A stretch of 26,355 nucleotides of DNA. Origin: an uncultured Bacteroidaceae bacterium (GTDB taxonomy: Bacteria > Bacteroidota > Bacteroidia > Bacteroidales > Bacteroidaceae). Each line of letters begins with the position of its first letter. Within the stretch, counting starts at the first letter, position 1. The DNA is taken from the NCBI GenBank assembly GCA_904501945.1, contig CAJGCU010000022.1:1-26355 (forward strand). Reading direction: 5' to 3'. The notes under the pieces are model-generated. The model saw nothing but the letters and a program-made list of their open reading frames with translations. It had not been told where the DNA came from and made no database searches. The position numbers and the translations under genes are program-made. Positions 24,924-26,355 of this stretch are shown here, piece after piece.

Positions 24924-25669
24924 ATAATTTCTGCTGCACTAACAGGAATCCAGCCCTGTTTCCCTTCTTCAAACTTCACTTCTATCCATTCAGACATTGA
25001 ACTGTCAACAATTTCAACCTTTGAGCCTTCATGAATGAGGAAGAGGTCTGTACTTTTTTCACTCGGGGAACTTTTTACGGCAACTGACGGCGTCAAAATA
25101 ATAGCAGTATCACGATTAGTCAGATCCCGATGCTGCGAAATCGCCGCAAAATTTGCCACCACAACAAAAACAAACAGCGCCATTGCTCCATACACACCAA
25201 TCTTACGAGCCAAGAGCAGAGGTACAAACATATAGACAAGAATGCCTAACAGCATGAATATAAAAGAACTGACTCCCAACATCGCCCATTCATCAATGCT
25301 CATACAATTTGTAAGGTTGCGCCACCAAGTAACAAAAAACATCTCGGAAGGAGGCACAACTTTATCAACTGTCTTTCCTCTTGCCAAGGCTAGATTTGCA
25401 CGTATATCGCCATCGCCTGGGTCTAGAAGAAAAGCACGTTCATAGTTAAGGATGGCAAGAGGTATCTCATCCATTTTATAGTAGCAATTGCCTAGGTTGT
25501 AATAAACTTCAGCTGCTACCCCTTCGTTTTCCAGCACCCATTCATAGCTTGATGCTGCCTCTTCGTATTTCCCTTGCTCATAAAGTGCATCAGCATCTGC
25601 TTTTGTTGCTGCAACAGAAAAGGCTGATACACAAACTGATAATATTAAAGTAAAAAAAATCTTCATCAT
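24920..25669 (-). CDS. batE: BatE-like TPR and SH3 domain membrane protein
   Basis: 249 residues. A signal peptide or membrane anchor (MMKIFFTLILSVCVSAFSVA) precedes TPR repeats (ADALYEQGKYEEAASSYEWV and YYNLGNCYYKMDEIPLAILN, about 25-95), two transmembrane helices (about 130-155 and 162-178), and a C-terminal SH3-like domain (about 190-249: VAVKSSPSEKSTDLFLIHEG, GWIPVSAAEII). This is the architecture of BatE, the last gene of the Bacteroides aerotolerance operon. It overlaps batD by 4 bp upstream and the PAP2 gene by 4 bp downstream. Confidence 0.88.
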   Translation of the reverse strand: MMKIFFTLILSVCVSAFSVAATKADADALYEQGKYEEAASSYEWVLENEGVAAEVYYNLGNCYYKMDEIPLAILNYERAFLLDPGDGDIRANLALARGKTVDKVVPPSEMFFVTWWRNLTNCMSIDEWAMLGVSSFIFMLLGILVYMFVPLLLARKIGVYGAMALFVFVVVANFAAISQHRDLTNRDTAIILTPSVAVKSSPSEKSTDLFLIHEGSKVEIVDSSMSEWIEVKFEEGKQGWIPVSAAEII

Positions 25670-26355
25670 AAATTATCCTCCATCTTACTGATTGCATCAA
25701 TGGCACTATTGTACAAATTTTCCATATTGGCATTGGTATCGCCTGGTGCGAAACGAGCAAACTCACAATCGTTGAGTGCCTTGATGAATTGCTGAATGTA
25801 TTCTGCTGGCACATTGCGAGAACTGAGTGCATGTTCTATATTCTCTTTATTGAGAGACTCTTGTGACATGTTGAATTTGTCGCCTACATATCCCCAAAGA
25901 GCACGAAGGACTTCATCGTAGAACATGCCTATATCATGGTTGTCAAGCAGTTTCTTAGCTGTCTTCAATCTCTTCAAAGCTACCTTATTTGCTTTTTTGC
26001 CTCGAGTAAGCGCCACATTCGCATTCACTGCAACACGTCGGCGACCCATCAAAACTATAAGCACAAAGAAAAACATGGGCACAAGATATGACACCCAATA
26101 TTTCCACGTTCCCAAAAAGGTTTTTCCAACCTGCTGATACTCAACATTTCCCTTTTTGATGTAACGTATATCTTGATTCAATTGCTGTACATCTTGCTGC
26201 TGGCCTGTATAGTTGGAAACCGTCTGTCCGGTTCCTTCCTTAGACTTATTGACTTTCAACGTATAAGATTCTGTCTGAAGCGTCTTGAATGAACGAGATT
26301 CGGTATCAAAATAAGCGAATTTAACCGATGGAATCTCATAAGTTCCTGCATGGCG
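25666..26355 (-). CDS. batD: BatD C-terminal part (5' end outside window)
   Basis: The frame is open to the window edge (RHAGTYEIPSVKFAYFDTES at 26355 inward), so the visible 229 residues are the C-terminal end. The segment with TYEIPSVKFAYFDTESRSFK and TESYTLKV is the last beta-sandwich repeat of BatD ('oxygen tolerance' family). One transmembrane helix (WVSYLVPMFFFVLIVLMGRRR) and a cytosolic helical tail follow (FYDEVLRALWGYVGDKFN, then KALNDCEFARFAPGD). In Bacteroides the Bat proteins are needed for oxygen tolerance. The internal TTG at 26259 is not a start. Confidence 0.88.
   Translation of the reverse strand, partial: RHAGTYEIPSVKFAYFDTESRSFKTLQTESYTLKVNKSKEGTGQTVSNYTGQQQDVQQLNQDIRYIKKGNVEYQQVGKTFLGTWKYWVSYLVPMFFFVLIVLMGRRRVAVNANVALTRGKKANKVALKRLKTAKKLLDNHDIGMFYDEVLRALWGYVGDKFNMSQESLNKENIEHALSSRNVPAEYIQQFIKALNDCEFARFAPGDTNANMENLYNSAIDAISKMEDNL

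Overview
The window looks like chromosomal DNA from a Bacteroidales bacterium, most likely Prevotella-like. Reasons: promoters of the Bacteroidota form (TTTG, 19-20 nt, TAnnTTTG) lie upstream of several genes and RNA genes; Shine-Dalgarno sites are largely absent; the histidine genes run hisG-hisD-hisC-hisB with a bifunctional HisB; a Bacteroidota-type RNA polymerase omega is encoded next to BamD; a Bat (aerotolerance) operon is present; and the tmRNA tag ends in YALAA. The genus is inferred, not proven.

Layout. 1-780: the 3' part of a nucleotidyltransferase-family gene, then two hairpins, the second a strong terminator. 780-1142: non-coding DNA with a 23-bp-period repeat and a clear promoter. 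1143-3461: an aldo/keto reductase and a secreted esterase carrying a LamG-like domain. 3490-5520: uvrB (minus), divergent from bamD-rpoZ-DUF4293 (plus, to 7399). 7611-8143: five tRNA genes (three identical Gly-GCC, plus Leu-CAG and Leu-GAG) behind one consensus promoter. 8243-8288: a 19-bp perfect hairpin separates this from a long minus-strand run, hisB-hisC-hisD-hisG-glycosyltransferase-membrane protein-recR (8334-14991), headed by a consensus promoter before recR. 15105-16074: three small envelope genes (YtxH-like, holin-like, small protein), resembling the E. coli yqjD-yqjE-yqjK layout. 16256-20160 (plus): a SPOR lipoprotein, an AGCS sodium:amino-acid symporter and a CPA2 cation:proton antiporter. 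20253-20647: ssrA (tmRNA) with promoter and terminator. 20690-21469: a gene-poor stretch with a possible gene remnant. 21506-21577: tRNA-Cys (minus), divergent from tilS (to 22990). 23003-26355 (minus): a secreted GH43 glycosidase, a PAP2 phosphatase, batE and the 3' part of batD.

Most of the window is housekeeping: protein quality control (tmRNA), tRNA supply and modification (tilS), DNA repair (uvrB, recR), histidine biosynthesis and envelope biogenesis. I found no phage, insertion sequence, CRISPR array, toxin-antitoxin pair or defence island. The less ordinary items are the 23-bp repeat, a frame-breaking 7-bp microsatellite inside the first gene, the paired ACCCCTCGGGT hairpins, a HisB phosphatase domain that appears to lack the zinc-loop residues, the C-terminal extension of the glycosyltransferase, and the tmRNA-to-tRNA-Cys gap. 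I see no convincing new multi-gene system.
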